From positions 323,501 to 387,500 of the forward strand of contig JAJOZX010000937.1 of NCBI GenBank assembly GCA_023014485.1: a DNA stretch of 64,000 nt, read 5' to 3'. Below the pieces are notes generated by a model. It ran no database searches and was not told the origin of the DNA. It saw nothing but the letters and a program-made list of their open reading frames with translations. The stretch comes from Bathynomus jamesi (Eukaryota; Arthropoda; Malacostraca; Isopoda; Cirolanidae). Positions 55,044 to 64,000 of this stretch are shown here, one piece after another. The translations under genes and the position numbers were made by a program. Position 1 is the stretch's first letter. Every line of letters starts with the position of its first letter.

Positions 55044-57037
55044 GGTACGTATAGTTGTATTTGGTCTGAATCCGGCTGGTAGGACTGTGTATGTTTTTAA
55101 AAGCAGTGTGAGAGACCGAACAAAACCTTTACTAATTTTAGGACTGTCAAGAACAACGTACCTCCCCGTACGTAGTATAAGAACTCTTTACGTGAGTTAC
55201 GATAAAAGTCGTAAATATGGTAGGTATCACAATTTGTGTAAAGGCTGTCTTAACTTTGCTAAAACATTGTAAGGATTGGCGAATGGTTTGTGTACAGTGT
55301 AAAAGTAGTTGAGACTGAAAAGAGAGATTGTAATGTACTCGTATGTAGACTCACGTTTTTCAATAATATATGTTGTAATTTCCATAAAGCAAATGGTACG
55401 TGCAAGAAAATAAGAATTTGCGAGTGTAGTATGTTTCATACAATGAATGATTGGGGTGCGTCTAAGCATAGATACGATGAAATTCACTGTTCTATATGCC
55501 ACGAAATATATAAAGCAGATGGTGTAAAGCATGTATGTTATATGAAAGGAGCCAAACCAAAAAAATAAACCATGTGTAACTGTATACTACCATAGAGGCC
55601 TACACGGATCCCGAAACAAAAGAGGTTATACCACACTTGCTCGTAAGTCAGACAATTTATGACGAATGCACGAACGTTGAGTGTAATGATTGTCGCATTT
55701 GTGGTAAACGGACAGACATATTTAAGACGACTCTTTGTGGACTATTTTGTTAAGCTATCGAATCAGTTAAAAAAAAAAATTACTGTATATTCTTGCGCAT
55801 AACGGGCCAAAATTTGATACCCAATTACCCAGTTTCTTTATAAGGAACTACTTGAAACGATTCATCAGAGATTTTCACGGGCGACCCCTTCAAAAGAGGC
55901 AACAAACTTATTCAAATGCAAATAAGAAATAAATAATGTGCAGTTTAAAGATACATTATTATTTAACCCGTGTAAATTAGTTAAACTACCCAAGGTTATG
56001 GGGGTGAACGCTAAAGTTTCAAAAGGGTATTTCTCTTACATTTTTCTTACAAAAGACACTTTAAATTACGTAGGGTTCCAGCCCCCTAAACACTACTTTA
56101 ACTATGACAGTACGAATGCTTGTGAGCAGGAAGACTTTGATAGGTACTACAATAATTTTAACGACACCAGTCCTTACATTATAGCAGATGAATGTGAGCG
56201 TTAGTGTGTGAACGATGTACGTGTGCTTAGAGTATGTTTCCAGGCCTACAGAATGATGTACATAGCCCAGTTTAGTTGTGACCCGCTACAAGCTGCAACC
56301 ACGATTGCATTATTGTGTTTTACAGTGTTCAAAAATAATGTTATGCCAAAAGATACACTAGCTGTCATTCCGCGTAACGGTCCGAAATACGGGAGAGGTG
56401 GTTGTTAAGATCAACGGTCACGTTGTTTGGGTCGATGGGATAAGATAAGTGAGGACCCCCACACTGGCAAGAAGACAGTGTAGTCGTTTAATGGATGTTG
56501 GTGGCATAGGTGTCCGCATACTAAATGTGCCGTTACAGGAGATATACACGGCAGATCTCCCGCTGGTAGCTTTGCATGGACCCGCATCCGTGATCAGCTT
56601 ATAAATTCCCGCTTCGCTCACAAGGTGATATCGGAGCATGAATATGATGCGCGGGTAGATACCGATGGGCGCTACTGTGAAGAAATAGCCACCATCCGTC
56701 ATTCAGTGGTAGTGGAACCTCTTAAATGCAGAGATAGTTTGTTTGTAGGTCGCACAAACCCCTTCAAGCTATACTTCCTACCTATGGAGGGTGTGAAACT
56801 TCACTACTTTGATTTCTGTTATTTATACCCCTACATAATGAAGAACAATCCGTAGCCTGTAGGCGCTCCTGAAAAACTTGAGGGTCCTGACATACCGACC
56901 ATCGAAGACTTCTTGGCTAACTTGAACGAGAACTATTTTCGCCTCTCCTTTGTTGATGTACTTCGCCCGACCGATTTATGGATGCCTATCTTTCCCGTTG
57001 TCATAGGTCACAAGCTTATGTTCCCCCTCTGCGTGAA
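55044..57037 (+). pseudogene. Polinton-like DNA polymerase, central piece, unit P1
   Basis: Coding resumes at the 8 bp duplication in the frame lost at 42969 and follows the unit A polymerase: VYVFKSSVRDRT, CKGC, the Cys/His zinc region (55350-55560), the first exonuclease motif region (about 55585, where DIE is damaged), HNGPKFDTQ (about 55798, Asp kept), NDVRVLRVCFQA (about 56208), the WWHRC-type block (about 56500) and motif A with DFCYLYPY (about 56810). Many frameshifts and stops are present. It stops at 57037, where a (TA)n tract and SINEs interrupt it before motif B. The rest is not in the window. Confidence 0.85.
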
Positions 57038-57038
57038 G

Positions 57039-57134
<96 letters not shown>
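57038..57134. repeat. (TA)n-(CA)n-(TA)n compound microsatellite
   Basis: TA and CA dinucleotide runs directly interrupt the polymerase sequence at 57037. Confidence 0.92.
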
Positions 57135-57137
<3 letters not shown>

Positions 57138-57248
57138 AAGAACGACGCTTGTGTAGAAGAGCGTTCCGGACAAGATGAGGAGGAGGAACGAGCAAATGAA
57201 AAATGAGGTACCTCCCAGCAATCGAACCCGGGATCATCCAATTGCGGC
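57135..57248 (-). mobile_element. tRNA-derived SINE, left member of a head-to-head pair
   Basis: On the minus strand the box B segment GGGTTCGATT is followed by the body CATTTTTCATTTGCTCG and CAAGCGTCGTTCTTTAC. The box A part is lost or diverged beyond 57248. Confidence 0.8.
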
Positions 57249-57319
57249 ATGAGAAAGTGCCCCCTCAGAGCATTTGATTCCGCTCGTATGTAGGAGAATT
57301 ACGAGTACTGACTGATCGG

Positions 57320-57490
57320 GGTCCTTGGTGCAGTTGTTAGCATATCCGACCGGCAATTGGATGATCCCGGGTTCGATTCCTGGGAGGTACCGCATTTTTC
57401 ATTTGCTCGTTCTCCCTCCTCATCTTGTGCGGAACACTCTTCTACACAAGCGTCGTTCTTTACATTAATTATACTGTGTTGTTCGCAGTT
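57320..57490 (+). mobile_element. tRNA-derived SINE, right member of a head-to-head pair
   Basis: A complete copy: head with TTGGTGCAGTTGTTAGC and GGGTTCGATTCCTGGG, body to CAAGCGTCGTTCTTTAC, end GTTCGCAGTT and a (TA)n tail. It faces away from the copy at 57135-57248, with about 70 bp between the heads. Confidence 0.85.
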
Positions 57491-57510
57491 AATATATATA
57501 TATATATATA

Positions 57511-57663
57511 TGATGAATAAAACCACGAAGGAAAGGAAACACAAAATGGTGCTCAAGCGCTTTCGTCTAATGACATCCTCAGGAACACATCCTGAGGATG
57601 TCATTAGACGAAAGCGCTTGAGCACCATTTTGTGTTTCTTTTCCTTCGTGGTTTTATTCATCA
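57511..57663. repeat. Foldback module 1 with hammerhead-like core
   Basis: Arms of 74 bp (57511-57584 and 57590-57663) are inverted with one mismatch around a 5-base loop. The right arm contains CTGAGGA (57592-57598), a possible short stem and GAAA (57610-57613), the two conserved core segments of a hammerhead ribozyme. The module is followed by TTCACGTGTT, GTGAAAT and CATAT(AT)n, shared with module 2 at 62396. Confidence 0.6.
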
Positions 57664-57721
57664 TAAATATTTTTCACGTGTTACCTTCGTGAAATAATTT
57701 TCATATATATATATATATATA

Positions 57722-58620
57722 TAATGTTTCAGACCAACAAAGACCCTAGGATCCACTCATGGCTGGTCTACCTAACTGTGTTCTTAATTGTGTATTGTGC
57801 ATGTCCTCCGTGGTGGCGGATGGGACCGACAATTTTACGTGGGTTCCGAACCACAAAGCCTTAATTTTACTACCTTAAACTATACCCAATCTATCAACAA
57901 ATGTGTCCAATCGACTTTTAAACATGTTTCTAGACATACTACTAATTACTTCGACCGGCAAACTATTCCAGCTATTTACTATTCTATGCGTAAAAAAGTT
58001 TTTGGCAACTGCTGTCTCGAACCTTCTACTTGTCAACTTACACCCGTTATTTCTAGTCCTATTATATTGAGATATTTCGAAAAAGCTATCTCTATCTACG
58101 TTATCGAACCCATTCATAATTTTGAAAACCTGTATTAGATCACCCCTTAGCCTCCTAGTCTCGAGTGTAGTCAATTTTAACTCCTTAAGCCTATCCTCGT
58201 ACGACTTCGACCTAAGCGACGGAATCATCTTAGTTGCTCGTCTTTGAACTCTTTCCATTTTGTTTATATCTTTTCGCATATTCGGATTCCAAAATTCGAT
58301 CGCGTACTCCAAATGGAGTCTAACTAACGATTTATAAAGAGGAACAATAATATCGCGCGATTTGTACTAAAAATTCAGAGCTATAAAACCTAACACTTTG
58401 TTCGCTTTATTGACCGCTGCTGTACTTTGTTTTGCCACTTTTAAGTCACCAGTGACCATAACTCCTAAATCTTTTTCCTGATCTACGCTTGCTAACTCCT
58501 TCCCTGACATACTATACGCAAAATTACCGTTCCACGAACCTATATGTAAAATTTTGCACTTATCGACGTTAAATCTCATTTGCCATGTAATTTCCTCAAA
58601 TTTCCCTTCCGCTCGCGAAT
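57722..58620 (-). mobile_element. CR1-like LINE family C, 3' part, reverse orientation
   Basis: On the minus strand it runs from a 5' truncation near 58620 through the reverse transcriptase C-terminal region (58312-57875; MEYAIEFWNPNMRKD, LKLTTLETRRLRGDL, NSWNSLPVEVI) to a 3' UTR ending at GAAACAT and (TA)n. It shares its 5' junction with the plus-strand copy to its right and differs from it at several codons, so they come from two RNAs. Confidence 0.88.
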
Positions 58621-61540
58621 GTATCGCAATTACAAACAATTTGAAGGTTCTATCCTTAAATGTTCGTAGCCTACGAAATAAAATAAACGAATTTTTTTCC
58701 TTAATTCCTTGTAAAGCCTATGATTTAATTGCGATAAATGAATCGTGGCTTTGCATTGAAACACGTGAATTTCTAGGAGAGTATCAAATTAGAGGTTATA
58801 GTCTTTTTGTTAAAAACAAAATAGGTAGGCGAGGAGGCGGTGTTATGTTGTATATCAAAGATAATATTGCGAACCTTATAGAAGTAAAGCACACAATTCC
58901 AGAACCGATAGATTCGACTATAGCAGAACTTAAATTGAACGATTTCAAATTTCTTGTTGCCGTTATATATAGGCCCCCTAATCAAACAACTGATACGGAC
59001 GAAGCGTTATATCATGAACAAAAGAGAATAATAAGTAGTGAGCAGGCCTTAGTTATGGGTGACTTTAATTGCGCCAACGTGAATTACGATACGATGCAGG
59101 GAGACGCGAAAAGTAATCGTTTAGTTAATTTTCTCGAGGATAGCTTTCTTACTCAAAAGGTTGGGGAACCTACGAGGTTGGACCGTATTTTAGAGCATAA
59201 TATGGTGGAGTTTGTACTCTCAGTAAGTCACTCGAAACCAGCTAACTCGACTAAAATTCCTAACTTCCAGCACGCAGACTTTTGTAAATTTCGAAATGAA
59301 TTGTCACACGTCAATTGGGAAAACGTAATGGAGATCTCCAACGCAAAACTAATGTGGGAATCGTTTGAAGCAGTATTTAGGACTATAAATGAGGAATGTG
59401 TACCGTACAAAATTAAGCGTGCGAAAGTAAACAACAAGCCCTTGTTGTTTACTTCTAGAGTAGAAGATATTATAAAGAGTAGAGATAGGGCTTATAGGCT
59501 ACATAAGTGCGATAAAGACAATTTGTGGTTACGAAACAACTACATATCTCTAAGACGTGAAGCGAAAAGTGTAATAAAAAAAGTACAAGCGCGAATATGA
59601 AATCTCCATAGCTCGTGACGGTAAAGAAATACCTAAGCGATTCTTTCAATACGTCAACAATAGAAATCCAGTAAAAAGTGTCTTGGGGCCGTTGGAAAAT
59701 GTTAATGGAGAGCTAGTTTCTGAAAACAAGGAAATGGCTACCTTTCTAAACGAATTTTTTACGTCAGTTTTTACTATAAAAGATGTAACGAATATCCCTA
59801 CCATCATAGACATAATACCTTTTGATAGTGGTAATATTTTGGATAATATTGTGGTTAGTGAAGGGAAGGTAATGCGCTATATTGAAAAAATGAAAATGCG
59901 TTAATCACCGGGGCCGGATTCCATATATCCCATGCAACTAAAAAATTAAAAGAAAGCATTGTTGTGCCGCTAACAAAGATTTTTAATGCGTCTTTTTCTG
60001 AGGGGTGCGTACCAGATAATTTCAAGTTAGCAAATGTAACACCTATCTTTAAGAAAGGCGATAAAGGTGCGGCGGGAAATTATAGGCCAATCAGTTTAAC
60101 GTCTGTTGTAGGTAAGCTACTGGAATCAATAATTAGGGATCGTATAGTCGAACACCTAGAATTGGACAACTTGTATAGAAATACGCAGCACGGTTTTAGG
60201 CAAAAAAAATCTTGCTTAACTGATCTTTTAGAATTTTTCCAAAGCGTGGTTGACGTTTACGGTAGTCATCGGGCGGTTGATGTAGTGTATTTAGATTTTC
60301 AAAAAGCGTTTGACACCGTACCGCACAAAAGACTCATTGAAAAAAACTAAGGCTCATGGAATCAGGGGTGTAGTAATAAATTGGATAGAAGAGTGGTTGC
60401 GAGGTAGGAAACAGAGGGTGGTCGTTGATGGAGCGGAATCGTCTTGGGCTAATGTAGCGAGCGGCGTTCCTCGGGGTTCTGTATTGTATTGAGCCCCTTG
60501 CTTTTCTTATATATACACTATATTAACGATTTAGATGTCGGCCTAGTCAGCACAGTTTCAAAGTTTGCTTTGCGAATGACACGAAGTTGGGTGGTAACCT
60601 GGTAGGGCGATTAATGACGAAGATAGAGGTAAAATCCGGGAAGATCTGAATACTATCGTTGATTGGTCAGTAACATGGCAAGTGAGATTTAACGTCGATA
60701 AGTGCAAAATTTTACATATAGGTTCGGCTAACGGTAATTTTGTGTATAGTATGTCAGAGAACAAGTTAGCAAGCGTAGAGCAGGAAAAAGATTTAGGAGT
60801 TATAGTCAATGGTGATTTAAAAGTAGCGAAACAAATTGCAGCAGCGGTCAATAAAGCGAACAAAGTGTTAGGTTTTATAGCTCTGAATTTTTAGTACAAA
60901 TCGCGCGATATTATTGTTCCTCTTTATAAATCATTAATTAGATCCCATTTGGAGTACGCGATCCAATTTTGGAATCCGCATATGCGAAAAGATATAGACA
61001 AAATGGAAAGAGTTCAAGGACGAGCAACTAAGATGATTCCGTCGCTTAGGTTGAAGTCGTACGAGGATAGGCTTAAGGAGTTAAAATTGACTACACTCGG
61101 GACAAGGAGGCTAAGGGGTGATCTAATACAGGTTTTCAAAATTATGAATGGATTCGATAACGTAGATAGAGATAGCTTTTTCGAAATATCTCAATATAAT
61201 AGGACTAGAAATAACGGGTGTAAGTTGACAAGTAGAAGGTTCGAGACAGCAGTTGCCAAAAACTTTTTTAGCATAGAATAGTAAATAGCTGGAATAGTTT
61301 GCCGGTAGAAGTAATTAGTAGCACGTCTATAAATATGTTTAAAAATCGATTAGACACATATATTGACAGATTGGGTATAGTTTAAGGTAGTAAAATTAAG
61401 GGTTTGTGGTTCGGAACCCACGTAAAATTGTAGGTCCCATCCGCCACCACGGAGGACATGCACAATACACAATTACGAACACAATTAGGTAGACCAGTCA
61501 TGAGTGGATCCTAGGGTCTTTGTTGGTCTGAAACATTATA
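58621..61540 (+). mobile_element. CR1-like LINE family C, endonuclease to 3' end
   Basis: The plus-strand copy begins at the start of the endonuclease (ORF1 missing) and runs through reverse transcriptase to the same 3' UTR and (TA)n tail as the reversed copy at 57722. The two 3' ends therefore form inverted arms of about 900 bp. Confidence 0.9.
58638..61384 (+). pseudogene. LINE family C endonuclease-reverse transcriptase
   Basis: The endonuclease (58644-59270) is in one open frame: LKVLSLNVRSLRNK, LIAINESWLC, AVIYRPPNQ, VMGDFNCAN. The linker is open to 59600, then a frameshift follows. The reverse transcriptase (59683-60900) has SPGPDS, TPIFKKGDKGAAGNYRPISL, FQKAFDTVPHKRL and GVPRGSVL, but is cut by a TAA at 59902-59904, shifts near 60345 and 60490, and a damaged FAD box near 60570. 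The C-terminus (60949-61384) frameshifts near 61275. It is a dead copy of a CR1-group element. Confidence 0.88.
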
Positions 61541-61543
61541 ACG

Positions 61544-61544
<1 letters not shown>

Positions 61545-61597
<53 letters not shown>
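61545..61597. repeat. (TA)n microsatellite
   Basis: TA tract closing the family C LINE pair. Confidence 0.92.
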
Positions 61598-61601
<4 letters not shown>

Positions 61602-62359
61602 TGGGCGCAATATGGTAGAGTGCAGGAATGTTGCAATGTTGCAAATGTTGATCAATGTTGCAAAGGGGGGATGTTGCAAAGAGGGGTCCAAAAAGAGGTA
61701 CGGGTATGTAACAAAGGGGGTATGCAATGAAGGGGGAAGGGGTTATGCAATAAATCAATGCTGCAAGGGGGGAGGGGGATGAAGTTTTGGGGGAGAAGGG
61801 AGGATGACCTCCCACCGAAGGGGTAACCTTAACCTAAGAGAGGGAGAGAAAGGAAAAGGAGGAGGGTCTTTGGGAAAGAAGGTGGGATGTCCTCACCCCC
61901 CTAAAAGGGAACCTAACCTAAGCCTTAACCTAAGAAGGAGAGAGAGTTCTTTATTCTACCGGAGTCCATCGCATAAAGAGCGTCCAGGAGCCCAGCAGCT
62001 GTTATATACAGGGTTGTGAGTTGCTTGATACCCATATATATTTTAATTGTGTTCAGATGTACCTTATTAGGGTGAGTTGCCATTTATTTATTTATTAAAG
62101 GCAAGAGTGACTTTCTCCTTAAATTTGTTCAGCAAGAGAACTAATTATTTAAACGAATCCCAATATTAACAATAAAAAAAATATAATTAAACCGAATTAA
62201 ATAAAACACCATGACATCATTCTGTTTATTTAGACGAATTACTGGAATCAATTTCATGAAATATATAGAAAATAAATATACAATCCTATACAAACGATGG
62301 AATATATATGATCAAAAAATAAAATAAAAAATAATAATAGTATAAGAAATACGAACGAG

Positions 62360-62361
<2 letters not shown>
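61598..62361. other. Spacer with short G-rich repeats, no gene
   Basis: AATGTTGCAAAG-type motifs repeat at 61625-61700 and 61755-61775, with G-runs up to 61800. A duplicated AACCTAAGAGAGGGAGAGA / AACCTAAGAAGGAGAGAGA pair lies at 61829 and 61927. No ORF is supported. Confidence 0.5.
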
Positions 62362-62395
<34 letters not shown>

Positions 62396-62397
<2 letters not shown>

Positions 62398-62550
62398 TGC
62401 AAACCCACAAGGAAAAAGAAAAACGATTCCAAGGCCTTTCGTGTATTCAGAGCTACACATCGTCAGGGAATTCCCTGACGAGGTGTAGCTCTGAATACAC
62501 GAAAGGCCTTGGAATCGTTTTTCTTTTTTTTTTCCTTGTGGGTTTGCAGC
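62396..62550. repeat. Foldback module 2 with hammerhead-like core
   Basis: Arms of about 75 bp are inverted with one mismatch and a T-run length difference, with almost no loop (centre near 62471). The right arm has CTGACGA (62475-62481), a 5 bp stem GTGTA/TACAC and GAAA (62501-62504), a good match to a hammerhead core with stem II. It lies between (TA)n tracts (62362-62395 and 62594-62643) and shares its 3' module with foldback 1. Confidence 0.65.
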
Positions 62551-62589
62551 ATTCGTTCATTTCACGTGTTTTATTGTGAAATTCATCCC

Positions 62590-62643
<54 letters not shown>

Positions 62644-62645
<2 letters not shown>

Positions 62646-62858
62646 CAAAAAATTACTCTAAAGCCAAACTGAAAGTGTCTATTTACTTTTGGCAATCCTT
62701 TCTATATATTTTCTATATTTTTTATAAACGAATATCCGCGAAATCAAAAAGAGGATTCCTTTATTCATTATTTTCAATTAAAATTAATTACCCTCACGCG
62801 AGTATATTTATTTAACAATAAAAGAAAAATGCACACAAAATAACAATACACGTTTAAA
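62644..62858. other. AT-rich spacer, no gene
   Basis: No ORF, repeat or motif of note is visible between two (TA)n tracts. Confidence 0.5.
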
Positions 62859-62901
<43 letters not shown>

Positions 62902-62904
<3 letters not shown>

Positions 62905-63805
62905 GGCGTCCCAAAAAATGTATACACACTTTAAATACTTATAAAGGCAGTGTTTATTAAAATACATTTCATTTTCAAAATGTAATAGAATCTACAGACA
63001 TTATTTAATTGTTTTGTCAACGCCTGTTTTCAAACTGACGTCCGTTCTGGTCCAGGCACTGCTGATAACGCGAAGCAATGGAATCGCAAACATCACGAAA
63101 CATTTCGTTTGGTATTTGTGTGCATTCTCGTTCAATGGCTGCTCTCAATTCAGCGACTGTTGCAGGTTTTATAGCGTAGACTTTGTCTTTTAGGTATCCC
63201 CATAAAAAAAGTCTAGTGGTGTGAGGTCTGGTGAACGCGGAGGGTATTCTACGAAACCCCTTCGTCCAATCCACATCCACATCGTGCCAAGTACCACTCG
63301 CAATACTCCACTCTTCGGTCCGGATCATCTTCATTAATAGCATGGACTAATCTTGGAATGTAACTTTTCCATTGACAGCGCTTCAAAATGCGTTGGACAG
63401 ACGATTCTGAAATTCCTACCTCACGACTCGCTTGCCGCACAGATTTTCTTGGACTTTGGTGATACGTTTCCAGTACTCTTTCTTGCTTTGTGGGGCTTGT
63501 CGATGTCCGTGGTCTTCCGGAACGCTTCTTGTGGACAGTCTGAACAGTTCCATCGGCTTCAAACTTATCTCTAATTCGAGTGATGGTAAGTCGCGTTGGT
63601 GGATCTGTTTGAAACTCCCTCCTAAACTGTCTTTGCACTTCAACTGCGTTTTCACACTTCCAGTAGCATTTTAGAATGAATTTCCTTTGTTGAAAGCTTA
63701 GTCTGACTGCCATTATTAATTCTAATGGGTTTAACTTGGAAAGAAAGAAACATCAATTGAGCTATCAGCTGTTAAAGTGTGTATACATTTTTTTGGGACG
63801 CCCTG
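62902..63805 (-). mobile_element. Tc1/mariner-like element, 904 bp, catalytic core deleted
   Basis: Inverted ends begin CAGGGCGTCCCAAAAAA and extend to GTATACAC. TA flanks both sides within (TA)n tracts. The minus-strand gene keeps the DNA-binding half and the extreme C-terminus but not the catalytic middle. Confidence 0.9.
63017..63713 (-). pseudogene. Tc1/mariner-like transposase, DNA-binding half
   Basis: From ATG 63713 the product has a helix-turn-helix region ([34 protein letters not shown]) and a linker [15 protein letters not shown], and reads to CEWYLA near 63285. Coding resumes in other frames with LFLWGYLKDKVY (about 63200) and a C-terminal segment to 63017. All sequence between the first catalytic Asp and the third is deleted. 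It is not functional but could still bind its inverted repeats if expressed. It belongs to the same broad family as 45091-45797. Confidence 0.85.

Positions 63806-63880
<75 letters not shown>
63806..63880. repeat. (TA)n microsatellite
   Basis: TA tract, interrupted by GTATATA, to the right of the mariner-like element. The remaining 120 bp of the window shows nothing recognisable. Confidence 0.9.
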
Positions 63881-63890
<10 letters not shown>

Positions 63891-64000
63891 TTGTTTCAAA
63901 GTATGACCGCTCATGGCCACCAAAAGAAAGGTGGATAGCAGAGCGAACACAGGACGAAGACTATGGAACAGCTAATGGAAATGAACAATAGACGGGGGAG

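Noticed and set aside
56913..57250. ORFs with Tyr-Ile and Cys-Val repeats
   Set aside because: They are translations of (TA)n and (CA)n tracts. The same applies near 15480, 15790, 61550, 62380 and 63830.
57722..61540. LINE head-to-head pair as an assembly or library palindrome artefact
   Set aside because: The arms differ at many positions, including codons, which an artefactual copy of one strand would not show. The perfect palindrome at 46045-46152 cannot be cleared in the same way.
1..64000. CRISPR arrays, bacterial operons, rRNA genes
   Set aside because: No regularly spaced repeats with unique spacers, no ribosome-binding-site-led gene strings and no rRNA-like sequence were seen. The content is eukaryotic mobile DNA.

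Overview
This window reads as non-genic, transposon-saturated DNA from an invertebrate animal, most likely an arthropod. A crustacean would fit the mix of BEL/Pao, CR1-type LINEs, Tc1/mariner and hAT elements, tRNA-derived SINEs and long (TA)n and (TC)n tracts, but the species cannot be named from the sequence. I found no convincing single-copy host gene. Every coding stretch belongs to a mobile element or to an endogenous Polinton/adintovirus-like DNA element, and most are broken by stops and frameshifts.

The deepest layer is two Polinton-like units in the same orientation. Unit A (about 1715-7715) holds a nearly full-length, decayed family B DNA polymerase and a run of orphan ORFs. Its polymerase N-terminus is cut by a BEL/Pao copy (1-1714). 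Unit P1 is scattered over 37 kb: integrase (20020-20570, -), a PX-like protein (21656-22081, -), packaging ATPase in two halves (22397-22589 and 41400-41830, -), and a divergent polymerase in two pieces (41928-42969 and 55044-57037, +). The halves are separated by insertions whose target-site duplications match exactly.

Inside the ATPase lies an 18.8 kb insertion (22590-41399). It has about 200 bp inverted ends, a TA duplication and a broken gene with a PIN/FEN1-like nuclease pattern. About 6 kb is its own sequence. The rest is a BEL/Pao element with near-identical LTRs (23206-31271, TSD GTCAT), a 947 bp non-autonomous hAT (31670-32616, TSD CAAAAGAC) and a 3.8 kb hAT with an almost intact three-exon transposase gene (33629-37449, TSD TTTACATC). 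Inside the polymerase lies a 12 kb hAT-like insertion (42970-55043, TSD GGTACGTA), itself filled with a mariner-like element, SINEs, a G-rich minisatellite, a chain of LINEs in (TC)n and a Tc1-like element.

Between units A and P1 are a nearly full-length CR1-type LINE with a tRNA-like 5' end (8547-12426), a deleted relative, an unclassified multicopy-type gene (13951-14903), a mariner MITE (15524-15800) and an RTE-type LINE (15812-19890). The RTE is split by a 2788 bp CACTA-like transposon (16137-18924, TSD TTA) carrying an intron-containing gene of a family usually left uncharacterised. Removing it restores the RTE frame.

The right end (57038-64000) is a series of inverted structures between (TA)n tracts: a head-to-head SINE pair, two foldback modules with hammerhead-ribozyme-like cores, a head-to-head pair of CR1-like LINEs sharing one 5' junction, and a deleted mariner-like element.
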